Of a stretch of 64,000 nt of DNA, positions 27,601 through 38,162 are shown one piece after another. The notes beneath the pieces were generated by a model that searched no databases, was not told the origin of the DNA, and worked only from the letters and a program-made list of their open reading frames with translations. The DNA comes from Paramacrobiotus metropolitanus (taxonomy: Eukaryota; Tardigrada; Eutardigrada; Parachela; Macrobiotidae), in assembly GCF_019649055.1 (NCBI RefSeq), contig NW_026570226.1, forward strand, positions 2,914,001 through 2,978,000, given 5' to 3'. The translations under genes and the position numbers were made by a program. Position 1 is the first letter of the stretch. Each line of letters begins with the position of its first letter.

Positions 27601-28397
27601 TATAATTATACTGTACGCTTGCAATACGCATTTCATGAGAGTATTCGTTAAAAATGCCGCAAAAAACCTTGTCCCGTTGTTCCTATCGTAAAAATATTTA
27701 GCGCGAAAGTTGCGCTATGAACGATTGTCACTATATTACGTGCAATGACAAATTTCCTTTTTTCAATATTTAGGTAATTAAGAAGAGAAAAGTTATTATT
27801 GACAACTTATATCGATAGTTTATAATTTAGATCAATATTTGCGTCAGCTGTGTCAAATGCAATTCGAGCGCAAATACTGTATAGCGTGACGCGCCATATT
27901 AGGGAGTTCGGTGAAAACCGTAAATTTGTACTTATTTTGCTGTGTTAATACGATAGAAACTTGTACAAGCTTGTACTTGTATATGTATAAATGTTTTGCC
28001 GATTAGAAAGCGACGACCTTTACCAGAGCCGCCAGTGTATCAAGCCCGTACCAATCAGTCGCGCCAGCAGCGACACGACGCTATCTACGCGTCCATCGAT
28101 GGTGATTACGGTGGGGCCCACTCCAGGCGGGAATACCTATCGGGTGCGGTGCGGACACCGTCCATTCGCAGCACGGTAACTGGGACTAATAAAACCTCTA
28201 TTGAACAAGCCAGTAGCAGCATATGTACCTCATTGCAGACCAGCAGTATGCCGGATTACGATCTGGACATGGATGAGCTGCAACGGCGATCTAGCGGCTA
28301 CGCAGGATCTCTGCGCAGCACTTCGTCTTTTCATCCGTCGGAGCAGTCATACGAACTGTACGGTGTGCTTCCGGCGCGGAAGCAAAGACAATATTAA
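24682..28397 (+). CDS. MAM-like / mucin stalk / EGF-SEA-EGF / single-pass receptor, intact
   Basis: Nine exons: 24682-24736, 24925-25179, 25409-25825, 25908-26717, 26777-26886, 26952-27369, 27423-27519, 28007-28175, 28239-28397; 2,490 nt in one frame, 829 residues. Signal peptide MDFAGNNALWTVLTLLLFG; type II MAM-like domain to residue 242; a stalk of about 200 residues dominated by Thr, Pro and Asn-X-Thr sites; EGF (VNCGFGEC); SEA with RNGSIITD, predicted cut near residue 577; EGF (CLCNPGYEF); one helix (ISGVVGAAIIIFAGLF) followed by ARKRYINAKKRR, a normal stop-transfer; a tail of about 115 residues with PPVY, YASI and YELYGVL. It acts at the plasma membrane as a mucin-like, probably self-cleaved surface protein. 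Closest relative is the tandem neighbour at 20 kb. Confidence 0.9.
27690..27965. repeat. Dispersed repeat copy 1, in an intron
   Basis: About 270 bases starting gcgaaagttgcgctatgaac and ending near gctgtgttaatac align collinearly, with much divergence, to 59365-59635. It lies in the 27520-28006 intron of the 24 kb gene. No protein frame; probably an old non-autonomous element. Confidence 0.6.
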
Positions 28398-28913
28398 GGC
28401 GTGTTGTGTAATCTTTCACAATATGGAGAAGAGAGTATGCTTGGGTAAGCAGATTTATGGTGATTTAGGATAGATTACTGAGACGTCTAACGCTATTTAT
28501 AATTTTCGCTTTTAATGCAATGACTGAATGCACTTGAATATTTGAGTCAGTTTAAAATCTCCGAATTCTCACAATTTATCATTTCAATTAGTGTGTACCA
28601 GCGCTGGCTTTTTATTCTAAGAAGTGGCCGTTGCCGATTAAAGAATAAAATTCAATGACGATCATGACGCTGAAATGTTGCACACAGAAATATTGCACAC
28701 GGCATTTACATTTCGAAAGAATGCATATGCTCAGATAAGGAAGAACCAATTTGTAATAAAAACAAACGGCATCTTTAAGAAAACGCTGCATATGTACGGT
28801 AAAAGATAAACCGTTACCATTCATCGTCAACAGTATAATAATGAGCACGTAGAAACCAGTTGCATACTTTTGTCTGATATAAGTCCTGGATGACACTCTA
28901 AACTTGTGGTAGT

Positions 28914-29453
28914 TTAATTTTGAATACTGGTGTATCCGCTGAAATCGATGGGATCATTCCAGTTCGTCGGGAACATGCCGCCACTGAGGCGGACCTTGCC
29001 GTCCAGCGACTCAAATATCCGCAGATGCGCCACGTACTTCTGGTTCTGTGTGTCTTCCAAGTACACTTTCATGTAGTAATTCGTCCCGGCCACCACTTGT
29101 ACGCGGTACGAATTCACCTTGTACGTCGTGAAGGTCTTACCCAAAACCCGCTGCAGTTGACCTTTTACCTACAAGTCCACGTGCACATAGCTTCATATAC
29201 GTCAAACAGTACGGGTAACTTTCCTGGTTAAAATACCAACAATGTTTTGCACCGCAAAGGCATTATTCTGTACATCGTACAGTGCAATAAATACGTCATG
29301 TACAGTGCAAAACTAATATAGTTGCTGGCTTACTTTATCGGCAATGGCCTGGGCATTAGCATCACCAGTACGTGTGGCTCCTAATCCCCCAGCGTTCATG
29401 GGAGTAATAGGACGCGGTGGAGGTCGCATCGTTACGGTGATTTGTGCATCCAT
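28914..29453 (-). CDS. Stefin-like cystatin (cysteine protease inhibitor)
   Basis: Two exons on the minus strand, 29453-29334 and 29168-28914, 375 nt, 124 residues, joined in phase 0. Cystatins block papain-like cysteine proteases by wedging an N-terminal Gly region and two loops into the active site. Visible here are the N-terminal Gly pair (MNAGGLGATR), the helix AQAIADKVKGQLQ, and the first loop QVVAG followed by TNYYMKVYLE and YVAHLRIFESL, the order seen in stefins. There is no signal peptide or disulphide, so it should be intracellular. An N-terminal extension of about 15 residues and a C-terminal one (ending GYTSIQN) make it longer than the usual 98-103. It lies just downstream of, and converges with, the 24 kb gene. 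Confidence 0.9.
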
Positions 29454-31338
29454 CTCACCGCATAATAACAACCTGAAATTATAGCGGCCCAGTATTAATT
29501 CATATACTGTACAGATAAAGATTTATCATTATCATTGTTAGTTCTAGTATACAAGCATTTACAAGTTATCTCAAGTAATTTAAAGCAACCAACGAAGGGA
29601 AATAATTTGGTTTTTATGAATAAGTTTACTAGCAATCTAATAATAAGTAAAACTCTGCAGTAATTAACTTTATTCACTTACACACCGATAACCGATAAAA
29701 CCCGAAGAGACAACATTTTTCCTATCCTGTCCAATAAATTTTTGTTGAGATATAAAATATATCCTTATAAAACGAAAGCAAACTGTCTTTAAGATTTCTG
29801 TATATACTGTATTGATGTCCGTTTTTGTGGGATATTTATACGTTTTACATGGTAAGCATCGTCTAGCACAGTCTTGGCAGCGAATGCGTAACGCATGGGA
29901 GTTGATCGGAGAGATTATCCCAGTGTTCAGATCCGGTATTACTGCCGACTATTGGCGGGAAAGTCAGGGATATTCAGCAAAAATTGTTTTATCACCGGTA
30001 TGAAATACACGTTAAGCTGTATGTACACACGCGTATTGAATTTCACAACCGGAAGTGCACTTGGCATATCTGCGACATAGAATGATCTTGAATTACATGT
30101 GCATGCATGTACATCTACATTTGTGTACATGTTCGTTTTTTTCCAATAAAATACTTGCAAGTTACATACATACGCAGAATTATGCGATGAATTAAGTTAA
30201 AATGAATTTACCATGCATGTATGAATGTGAATAATGTGTTTCGCGTATAACGTAAATATACACTGTTACAACGTACATAATATTAATATAACGTATATCG
30301 CTTAAGTGTATAGTGTATCATAGCGCAAGTGTATAAGCATTCCTTTATTTTAATTAGTACACATTTTTACTGTTTCTATACAGAAAGTTTTATGAAAACA
30401 GCTGTTTTGCAGCAACCCAAAATCAAACTGCTTTTATACTGGTGCTGATGTGTAATTTTAATATTTCTGTCTTGTTCTTGAACCAATCTTGCATTTGTAC
30501 TTGTGGAATTACAAATAATTATTCCGGGATAAAAGTAATGTCATAGTTTATTTTTAAGTACACCAAACAAAAATAAGTACACGTACTGTTTCTATGTATA
30601 GTCGTTAAATGCATTAAGTAAGCAAAACGCTAAATCGGCACTTAATGCACTTAACGGTTTCCGTACGAGATTGTGCCGAACCGGTCCGTGCATAGCAAAA
30701 GCGCATACGCGGCACGAAAAGATCGTTAGGCCGATTCACGGTAAACAAACATGTACAATCAACAAGATAGGAAAGTTCCGTCGATCAATACTCCAAGATA
30801 TGGCATAACGTGGTACTGTACATGAAAATACAGAGCAACATGTAAAATCCATTTGGGTTATGACACAGCAGACAGCCGGCACGAACACTCTAACTACGGC
30901 AGGTACAATTGACAGTTGCAATGCATAACGATCGATTTGCACAGAAACGTAATATGAGCTCGAAATACAGGTGTTGTTGAAGTACCTTTTACACGTGGTT
31001 ATGACTGGATATTACTGTGTTTCTTCGATACTTGATATTTGCAGCACGAGCAACGCATCGAGTGCTTTGAATTGCGGCTTAGCCGTCGAATTGAGCGATG
31101 TATTTTCGCTTTCTAGAACGTGTTACTTTGTGTGCGTTGTGTTTTCGATTAGAAAGTAGCGTCTGATTCTGACAGCATTTGACTTGAGGCATGTCTCGCC
31201 GTTTTTTCTGCAAACGTGTGTAGAAATCGTCTGACGATACTGTGGAAATCGGGGAAATCCTTCCCTCTTATATCGGATGTATCTCAGCAAAATTATAGTG
31301 TTTTGTTGGTGTACTTTGCGATTATAACGTACATTATC
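29454..31338. other. Intergenic, promoter space between two genes
   Basis: No coding signal. The region is AT-rich with many short gtacat/atgtac palindromes (30000-30300) and separates the leftward cystatin from the rightward gene at 31339, so it should contain both promoters. Confidence 0.4.
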
Positions 31339-32805
31339 ATGGAAATTAACTTTAGCGATTTCCATAATTATCCTTCGCCACAACAAGAACGAATATTTGA
31401 GCGACAGGGATTTAATCCCATGGCTATGGAGCCGCGAGACGATCGGCGTTTTATGCTGTCATGTCCAAAGCGTACATTTGATCAGCAGCCCAATGAACCT
31501 TATAACATACCGGAAATGCATTTTATTGAAAGTCAGCGTTTTATTCTGGAACGCAGTTATCCTCGTTTTCTGCCTGCGTACATTCCGTCTCACCCAAGAA
31601 TACCGTATACCGAACCTATCAGGGAAGAATTTATCGTGGAGGACAACCCTTCGAGACGGATTTATCCCGTTATGATTTCTGCACGTGAGTTTTCACACGC
31701 ACGGATGGAGCTAACCAGTAGAGAACATTCACCACCGGAATTTGACTATGAGAAAACAGCATCGCGCATACGAGACCGAGAACTTCCACTTCGCAGGGAA
31801 ATGGATGAGCTGAATTTCCACTTCCAAGAGCCTTTTGAGGAGCGACGTCCTTCCCGACATCCGTCTCTACGACAACCACGGCGATATAACTTCACTGTGG
31901 AGAGATCCCAGCCGATAGTGATGGTTGTGCACCATCAGAAAACCGACCGGCCATTCTTCCGATCTGACGGGCCTTCGGAACGTCAGCGCTTGGATTATCC
32001 CGAAGAACGTGATATACGAAGACCGACATTCCGAAGATCACGTTCTATGGAGGACGTTCCGGATGCAGTGCTCCGGCATGAAATTTCATCGCTCCTTGTT
32101 GGTCTGCAGAATCTCGGCAAAGACTTGCAACGATTAAGCACTACGGCTTGGGAAAGCGCGGAAGACGCAAAGAACGGCAAAGAAATTAAGAACGTTGTCA
32201 CAATTCAAGAGATTTTTTGCGAAAACATCAAGCAACAGCATACATCCGTAGAGCACTTCGACGTGCGCAGTGCCGTAACGGAAGACCAAATATCCCTTGA
32301 GACCAGCGCAAAGAAGAGTGAAAAAGCCACACCTACTTCGTTTTGGGACCATAAGGGAAGCGATACCGATACCACGGCAGCCATAGAGGATCTTCTAAAA
32401 CATCCGCTCGTTGCGGCAGCTTCCGCACCCGAGGAATCTGACGTCTTCTCTGCAGCTTTTCGTAAACGACTGAACACGGCTCCGTCCGGGCCGGTCCTCC
32501 GCAAAACCGTCGTCCACACTCAGACAGTCGTCACGCGGGTGACTAAGCGGCGCCGCGCCACCCTTGGGGCGAAAGATCTCTCGCGCGGGGATCCAATTAT
32601 TCTCAAAGTCCCGGTGGAAACCTCGGAGGACACGCCCACGAAAAAGGTCAGCTTGATCCCTGCGGATTTTGATAGGCCGTTGCAGTCGGAGACGTACCGG
32701 AAGCGCTTGGCTAGTTTCTTAAGGAGGAATCCGCATGTTGATCACGAGGATTTCCCGGTGTTCTTGGTGCATAAGGTGTTTTCAGGGTTGAAAAATAGCA
32801 ATTGA
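31339..32805 (+). CDS. Unknown single-exon disordered protein, 488 residues
   Basis: One uninterrupted frame from ATG at 31339. I chose this ATG because the frame further upstream has no ATG and resembles spacer. I do not recognise the protein. Residues 1-240 are rich in Arg, Pro, Glu and Phe/Tyr (repeated RRPSRHPSLRQPRRY-like stretches) and look disordered; a short helical segment follows (HEISSLLVGLQNLGKDLQRL); next comes an acidic and Ser-rich stretch, then a basic one (VTKRRRATLGAKD) that could be a nuclear signal; the end (YRKRLASFLRRNPHV ... FPVFLVHKVFSGL) looks structured. No signal peptide or helix anchor. It is the only intronless gene in the window, so an old retrocopy is possible. 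Cytosolic or nuclear location is inference. Confidence 0.75.
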   Translation: MEINFSDFHNYPSPQQERIFERQGFNPMAMEPRDDRRFMLSCPKRTFDQQPNEPYNIPEMHFIESQRFILERSYPRFLPAYIPSHPRIPYTEPIREEFIVEDNPSRRIYPVMISAREFSHARMELTSREHSPPEFDYEKTASRIRDRELPLRREMDELNFHFQEPFEERRPSRHPSLRQPRRYNFTVERSQPIVMVVHHQKTDRPFFRSDGPSERQRLDYPEERDIRRPTFRRSRSMEDVPDAVLRHEISSLLVGLQNLGKDLQRLSTTAWESAEDAKNGKEIKNVVTIQEIFCENIKQQHTSVEHFDVRSAVTEDQISLETSAKKSEKATPTSFWDHKGSDTDTTAAIEDLLKHPLVAAASAPEESDVFSAAFRKRLNTAPSGPVLRKTVVHTQTVVTRVTKRRRATLGAKDLSRGDPIILKVPVETSEDTPTKKVSLIPADFDRPLQSETYRKRLASFLRRNPHVDHEDFPVFLVHKVFSGLKNSN

Positions 32806-33556
32806 GTAGGAATGATTGCTGCTTATATAAATGGTGATGGTTAAAACGTGGTGCGCAATGTTCGAGAGGCACAATTTATTTAATTTACAAGAGTGAAGGA
32901 TGATCTGTTCTCTGTCTTTAATCCTTTAAAGCAAGATTTGTATGCTAATACTATCGACTCAACAATGATTCAGTCGTCCTGCGGCATGACATTATTAAAA
33001 TTTAATCAACTTCCGGTTCACAAAAACTCTGTGTACCAGCATTATTATTACGACAATAATTTTGGTTTAACTAACGAAGACACTTGTGCCATGAATCACG
33101 ATTGCTGCTTGAGAAAGCACTAAGGCAAATAAGTGCAACGAACCGATGGATACGCAGTCCAAGAAATCAACTGACACTTTCTGTAAGTATAATCTGTGCA
33201 AATTTAATTAAAGTAGGTCATCCAAGCGGTATTGTTTTGTCTGCATGTCTTATCGGCACGGGTAAGTCAAGTGGGTCGTGAATCGCAAATATGCACTTCT
33301 GCTGTGCCAACGTGCTATTCTGTACAAAGGACAGAGATTTGTTAAATCTTAATTTGCCCATGTCTAGCACTAAATTTTACACATGACTTTCCTCTGGATT
33401 TGTTAAACACGGAGCGTTTGTGATAATCACCAACGGGTCTACGACTTCACTTTTAGAGTTTATCGCAATCGTCATAATATGCGAATAAGCTTGCCGCGTT
33501 TTTCCGTGCTTTTCTAGCTTTATGATTGCTCGATGTTAATCAGCTTCATTTACAGA
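32806..33556. other. Intergenic, nothing recognised
   Basis: 3' flank of the disordered-protein gene and 5' flank of gene D. The short frame at 32893-33123 shows no domain or composition worth calling. Confidence 0.4.
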
Positions 33557-35459
33557 ATGAAACTATTGGCTCTGCAGCTTCTGCTACTTTCAATCTTTGT
33601 TACTGGTAAGTTAAGCGTTATAATTAACGGTAGATCTGCATACGGTATTCTTCCTTCGTCGGAAACAACATGTTTTAACAACACTAAACCTTTTCGCCTT
33701 TAAAACGGCCTGCTCAATACCGACACCTATTTAACTTTACTGTTCCCTTTACTTGACTTTACGTGTGACTTTCAAAATTTTTCGATTAGCTGAATGCTTG
33801 AAAAGATCAGGTGATTTCAGCCACAAAGAAACTTACCTGTAGCGCACTAGTATGGCAGTGACAAAATTGTTCCAAACTGTAGAAGCATTCGACAACAACG
33901 GCGCTTCGACACAACCGGCTGTTAAAAGACCTCTAAGACCTACCTGTGATTACCTCGAAACATGTTACGAATGGAAGCCCGACTACGACATACTGAGCTG
34001 TGATTTAGACAGCTTCCAGCAGACTAGCCCTAACGCAATTCTGGATCCCTGTCCCGGTTGGCTGCGAGCCTTCTCACTGTATCCATTCCGGTTCCAGATC
34101 ATTATTCCAGTCGAAACAGGTGCTGAATCCGATGGAAAGATTTATTCTCAGTATGCGCAGTCCAAATGTTACATCAAAGCTGCACCCGATTCCTTTTACC
34201 CGAACAGGAAATCGGCCACCATAAGAACCGATGCCTTTCGACCAAACGGTTGCGTGAAACTGCAGACCTCGTTCTGGTACCGGATGTCCGCTGCGCCGAT
34301 CCTCACGGGTGACCGCAATAAAGACTACTTTTTGGAGTTGGTAGTGCACCATTCCGCGGATAACGCACCTGGTTTCATTCCTGACTGGCAGATCTGGGGC
34401 AGCACCAGCGATTACGCCGCCTTTCCAGGTCCGAATGTGTGGACACGGGTCCAAACGGAATACGCTGCGGATGACCAGTTTACTCTCAATTTCTACGCGC
34501 ATCACGGCGACACTTGCAACACCACATCCATCGATTTGGATGGCATCGACACAAAAACAGCAGGTATACTCTATTACCTTCAATATTCCCCTAATAAACA
34601 ATATTATACTAGCTGGCATTACCAGACTTGCTCTAGCGAACCACCCGGAACTCATGAAACAATCAACTGTTACTGTTACTTGTGTATCACGAATGGTTCC
34701 TTCACCGCTGCAGAGAAAGGTTCACTGCAAATTAACTAACTGTTTACAATTCGGTCCCCAGGATTACTTATTATTCTATTTGTGTTCCGGTACTGTATTT
34801 CAACATTGTAGCATCTAGTCAGTAAAGACCAGTTAAGTCACAGAACAAGCCAATGAAGCTTCGCCGCTGAGCGTGTTTTAAAATATATATTCTGATATTT
34901 AAAAGGCGTTTAACGGTGAATAAAATAGCGATTTTTGAAGGTTTGAGATTTTCCTCCTGGTTCCGTACATCTTTAGAAGACAAGGTTTAAGCAGCAGGAA
35001 GCGACAACCATTAGCATTACGGCAAAACTAACACCGGTAGGATCGAAAGTAAAAACACAGGAGCTGTGCAGTGCAGCCATAAAAATTTTGAAAAGACATC
35101 CGAAACGTGCAACTCACCTCCTAATTTCAGAATTTAACATCGGTTTGCAAACCAATCTAGAGAGCGAAAATTGCTTGTGTTACTGTTGTGTAACTTACAA
35201 CAGCTGTATCCAGATAACCACCTACTATACTTTCAGCAACGTCAAACTGCACGCGTGGGGCATCAGAAATACCTTCATTCGAACCAGCATCCGAACAACC
35301 CATATTCACCGCTACAAACGACCGCACCGAAACCCTGCCCATCACAGAACGTATGTCATCCACAACAACCCAAGCGCCTGTTACCACAACCGAACGCACT
35401 TCGTTCACCGACACAAACAACCATTCAAAAACTGAATACACCAATGCAACATCTACTAC

Positions 35460-37260
35460 AACATCCGAACAGCCGTCTAATGTCACTGAGAAGTCTTGGC
35501 CCAACACCACGTACTATGATATTGAAACTGATACCTCCACCGGTACAACATCTACTACGACATCCGAAAAGCCGTCTATTGTCATTGAGGAGTCTTGGCC
35601 CAACACCACGTACTATGATATTAAAACTGATACCTCCACCGGTACAAAATCTACTACAACGTCCGAACAGCCGTCCAATGGTACTGAGGAGTCTTGGTCC
35701 AACACCATGTACTATGATATTGAAACTGATACCTCCACCGGTACAACATCTACTACGACATCCGAACAGCCGTCTATTGTCATTGATGAGTCTTGGCCCA
35801 ACACCACGTACTATGATATTAAAACTGATACCTCCACCGGTACAAAATCTACTACAACGTCCGAACAGCCGTCCAATGGTACTGAGGAGTCTTGGTCCAA
35901 CACCACGTACTATGATATTGAAACTGATACCTCCACCGGTACAACATCTACTACGACATCCGAACAGCCGTCTATTGTCATTGATGAGTCTTGGCCCAAC
36001 ACCACGTACTATGATATTAAAACTGATACCTCCACCGGTACAAAATCTACTACAACGTCCGAACAGCCGTCCAATGGTACTGAGGAGTCTTGGTCCAACA
36101 CCACGTACTATGATATTGAAACTGATACCTCCACCGGTACAACATCTACTACGACATCCGAACAGCCGTCTATAGTTACTGAGGACTCAGTGAGGAGTCG
36201 TGGCCTAACACCACGTACTATGATATTGAAGCTGATACCTCCACCGGTACAACATCTACTACGACATCCGAACAGCCGCCTATTGTCACTGAGGAGTCTT
36301 GGCCCAACACCACGTACTATGATATTGAAACTGATACCTGCACCGGTACAACATCTACTACGACATCCGAACAGCCGTCTATTGTCATTGAGGAGTCTTG
36401 GCCCAACACCACGTACTATGATATTGAAACTGATACCTCCACCGGTACAACATCTACTACGACATCCGAACAGCCGTCTATTGTCATTGATGAGTCTTGG
36501 CCCAACACCACGTACTATGATATTGAAACTGATACCTCCACCGGTACAACATCTACTACGACATCCGAACAGCCGTCTATTGTCATTGAGGAGTCTTGGC
36601 CCAACACCACGTACTATGATATTGAAACTGATACCTCCACCGGTACAACATCTACTACGACATCCGAACAGCCGTCTATTGTCATTGATGAGTCTTGGCC
36701 CAACACCACGTACTATGATATTAAAACTGATACCTCCACCGGTATAAAATCTACTACAACGTCCGAACAGCCGTCCAGTGGTACTGAGGAGTCTTGGTCC
36801 AAAACCACGTACTATGATATTGAAACTGATACCTCCACCGGTACAACATCTACTACGACATCCGAACAGCCGTCTATTGTCATTGATGAGTCTTGGCCCA
36901 ACACCACGTACTATGATATTAAAACTGATACCTCCACCGGTATAAAATCTACTACAACGTCCGAACAGCCGTCCAGTGGTACTGAGGAGTCTTGGTCCAA
37001 CACCACGTACTATGATATTGAAACTGATACCTCCACCGGTACAACATCTACTACGACATCCGAACAGCCGTCTATTGTTACTGAGGAGTCGTGGCCCAAC
37101 ACCACGTACTATGATATTGAAGCTGATACCTCCACCGGTACAACATCTACTACGACATCCGAACAGCCGCCTATTGTCATTGATGAGTCTTGGCCCAACA
37201 CCACGTACTATGATATTGAAACTGATACCTGCACCGGTACAACATCTACTACAACATTTG
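35460..37260 (+). repeat. Tandem array, 18 units of 99 bp, in the gene D stalk
   Basis: The motif accggtacaa recurs exactly every 99 bases from 35542 to 37236, except one 110-base step (36136 to 36246) that carries the 11-base insertion. Each unit encodes 33 residues of the type ESWPNTTYYDIETDTSTG, with an Asn-glycosylation site and many Thr. Two unit types alternate in much of the array (IKTD..GTK..NGTE and IETD..GTT..IVID), so the working period there is 198 bases. Neighbouring units are nearly identical, pointing to recent unequal exchange. Confidence 0.95.
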
Positions 37261-38002
37261 AGCAGTCTTCCCTTGTAACAGAGCAGTTTTGGTCAAACAG
37301 CACGTACAATCACACTGAAACGGAAACTACCAATAAAAGCACACCTTCTACAACAACCGAGCATCCTACCGTTTCAGTTTACTACGCGACATTGGTTAAC
37401 GTGGCTCAAGGTGACAACATTTGGCTGATATTTCTAGAAAAACGATATATGAACTGGACACATGTTTTCATATTAGAGTGTCCTTGCGTGCGCAGTGGGG
37501 TTGCCGCTCTCTTTCTTGTACCTACCATTAGTATCAGCAGAATATATAAGTAAGAACAAGCACTTATTGTTCACAGGGACCATTGCCACTACCATATCGC
37601 CTCTGGCTGCAGAGCTTGAGAATGCTTCTAGCTTGGCTTCCTACCCAGACAATACCGCTTATTATATTCACTCGACAGGCAATGTTTTAAATGCATTTGC
37701 GAGTGGTGTTACCAATAAAAGCACAGATTTTAACTTTGACGCTATTATAACAACATCAAAGTACTTTCGAGATTTCGCCGGAACCGAAATTCCTACCGAT
37801 TTACCGGAGGGCGCTCAGCAGGAAGCCATAAACACACTGCTTCAGATTACGGATCAAATCATTTCTGCCCAAGAATCTGGTAAAGTAGCCGCGCCAGTTG
37901 CAAGAAGCGATGGACAAGACGCCGCAGCTGGGATTTATGAGGCGCTGGAAAACATGTACAATAATCTGCCGCCTGCCGAAGAGCCATATGTGTTTAATGA
38001 TA

Positions 38003-38162
38003 CGAGGACATTTGGGTGCTGTGAACATACCCTGCACGATTAGGCTGCGATGAACAGCCGGCTAAATTTATAGCCGTTTGCATTCAGACCGAGCTACGGC
38101 TAGCCAGCTGTTCATCGCAGCCTAATCGTGCAGGGTATGTTCACAGCACCCAAATGTCCTCG
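38003..38162. mobile_element. 160-bp palindromic element (TA target duplication) in the GAIN exon
   Basis: Perfect 56-bp inverted arms at 38003-38058 and 38107-38162, starting CGAGGACATTTGGGTGCTG, surround about 48 bases. TA stands on both sides (38001-38002 and 38163-38164); removing the element and one TA restores the paralogous reading (aatgatacg|tcttctgtg). Inverted ends plus TA duplication suit a non-autonomous Tc1/mariner-type element; the superfamily is inference. Confidence 0.9.

Noticed and set aside
34564-34739. Extension of the gene D MAM exon to a stop
   Set aside because: Reads through the GTATAC splice donor at 34564; paralogues splice here in phase 1.
35171-36175. 334-residue ORF with PRTMILKLIPPP repeats
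   Set aside because: Shifted frame of the 99-bp array; the Thr-rich frame continues the stalk and matches paralogues.
35460-37260. CRISPR-like regular repeat
   Set aside because: The 99-bp units are contiguous coding repeats with no spacers, in a eukaryotic gene.
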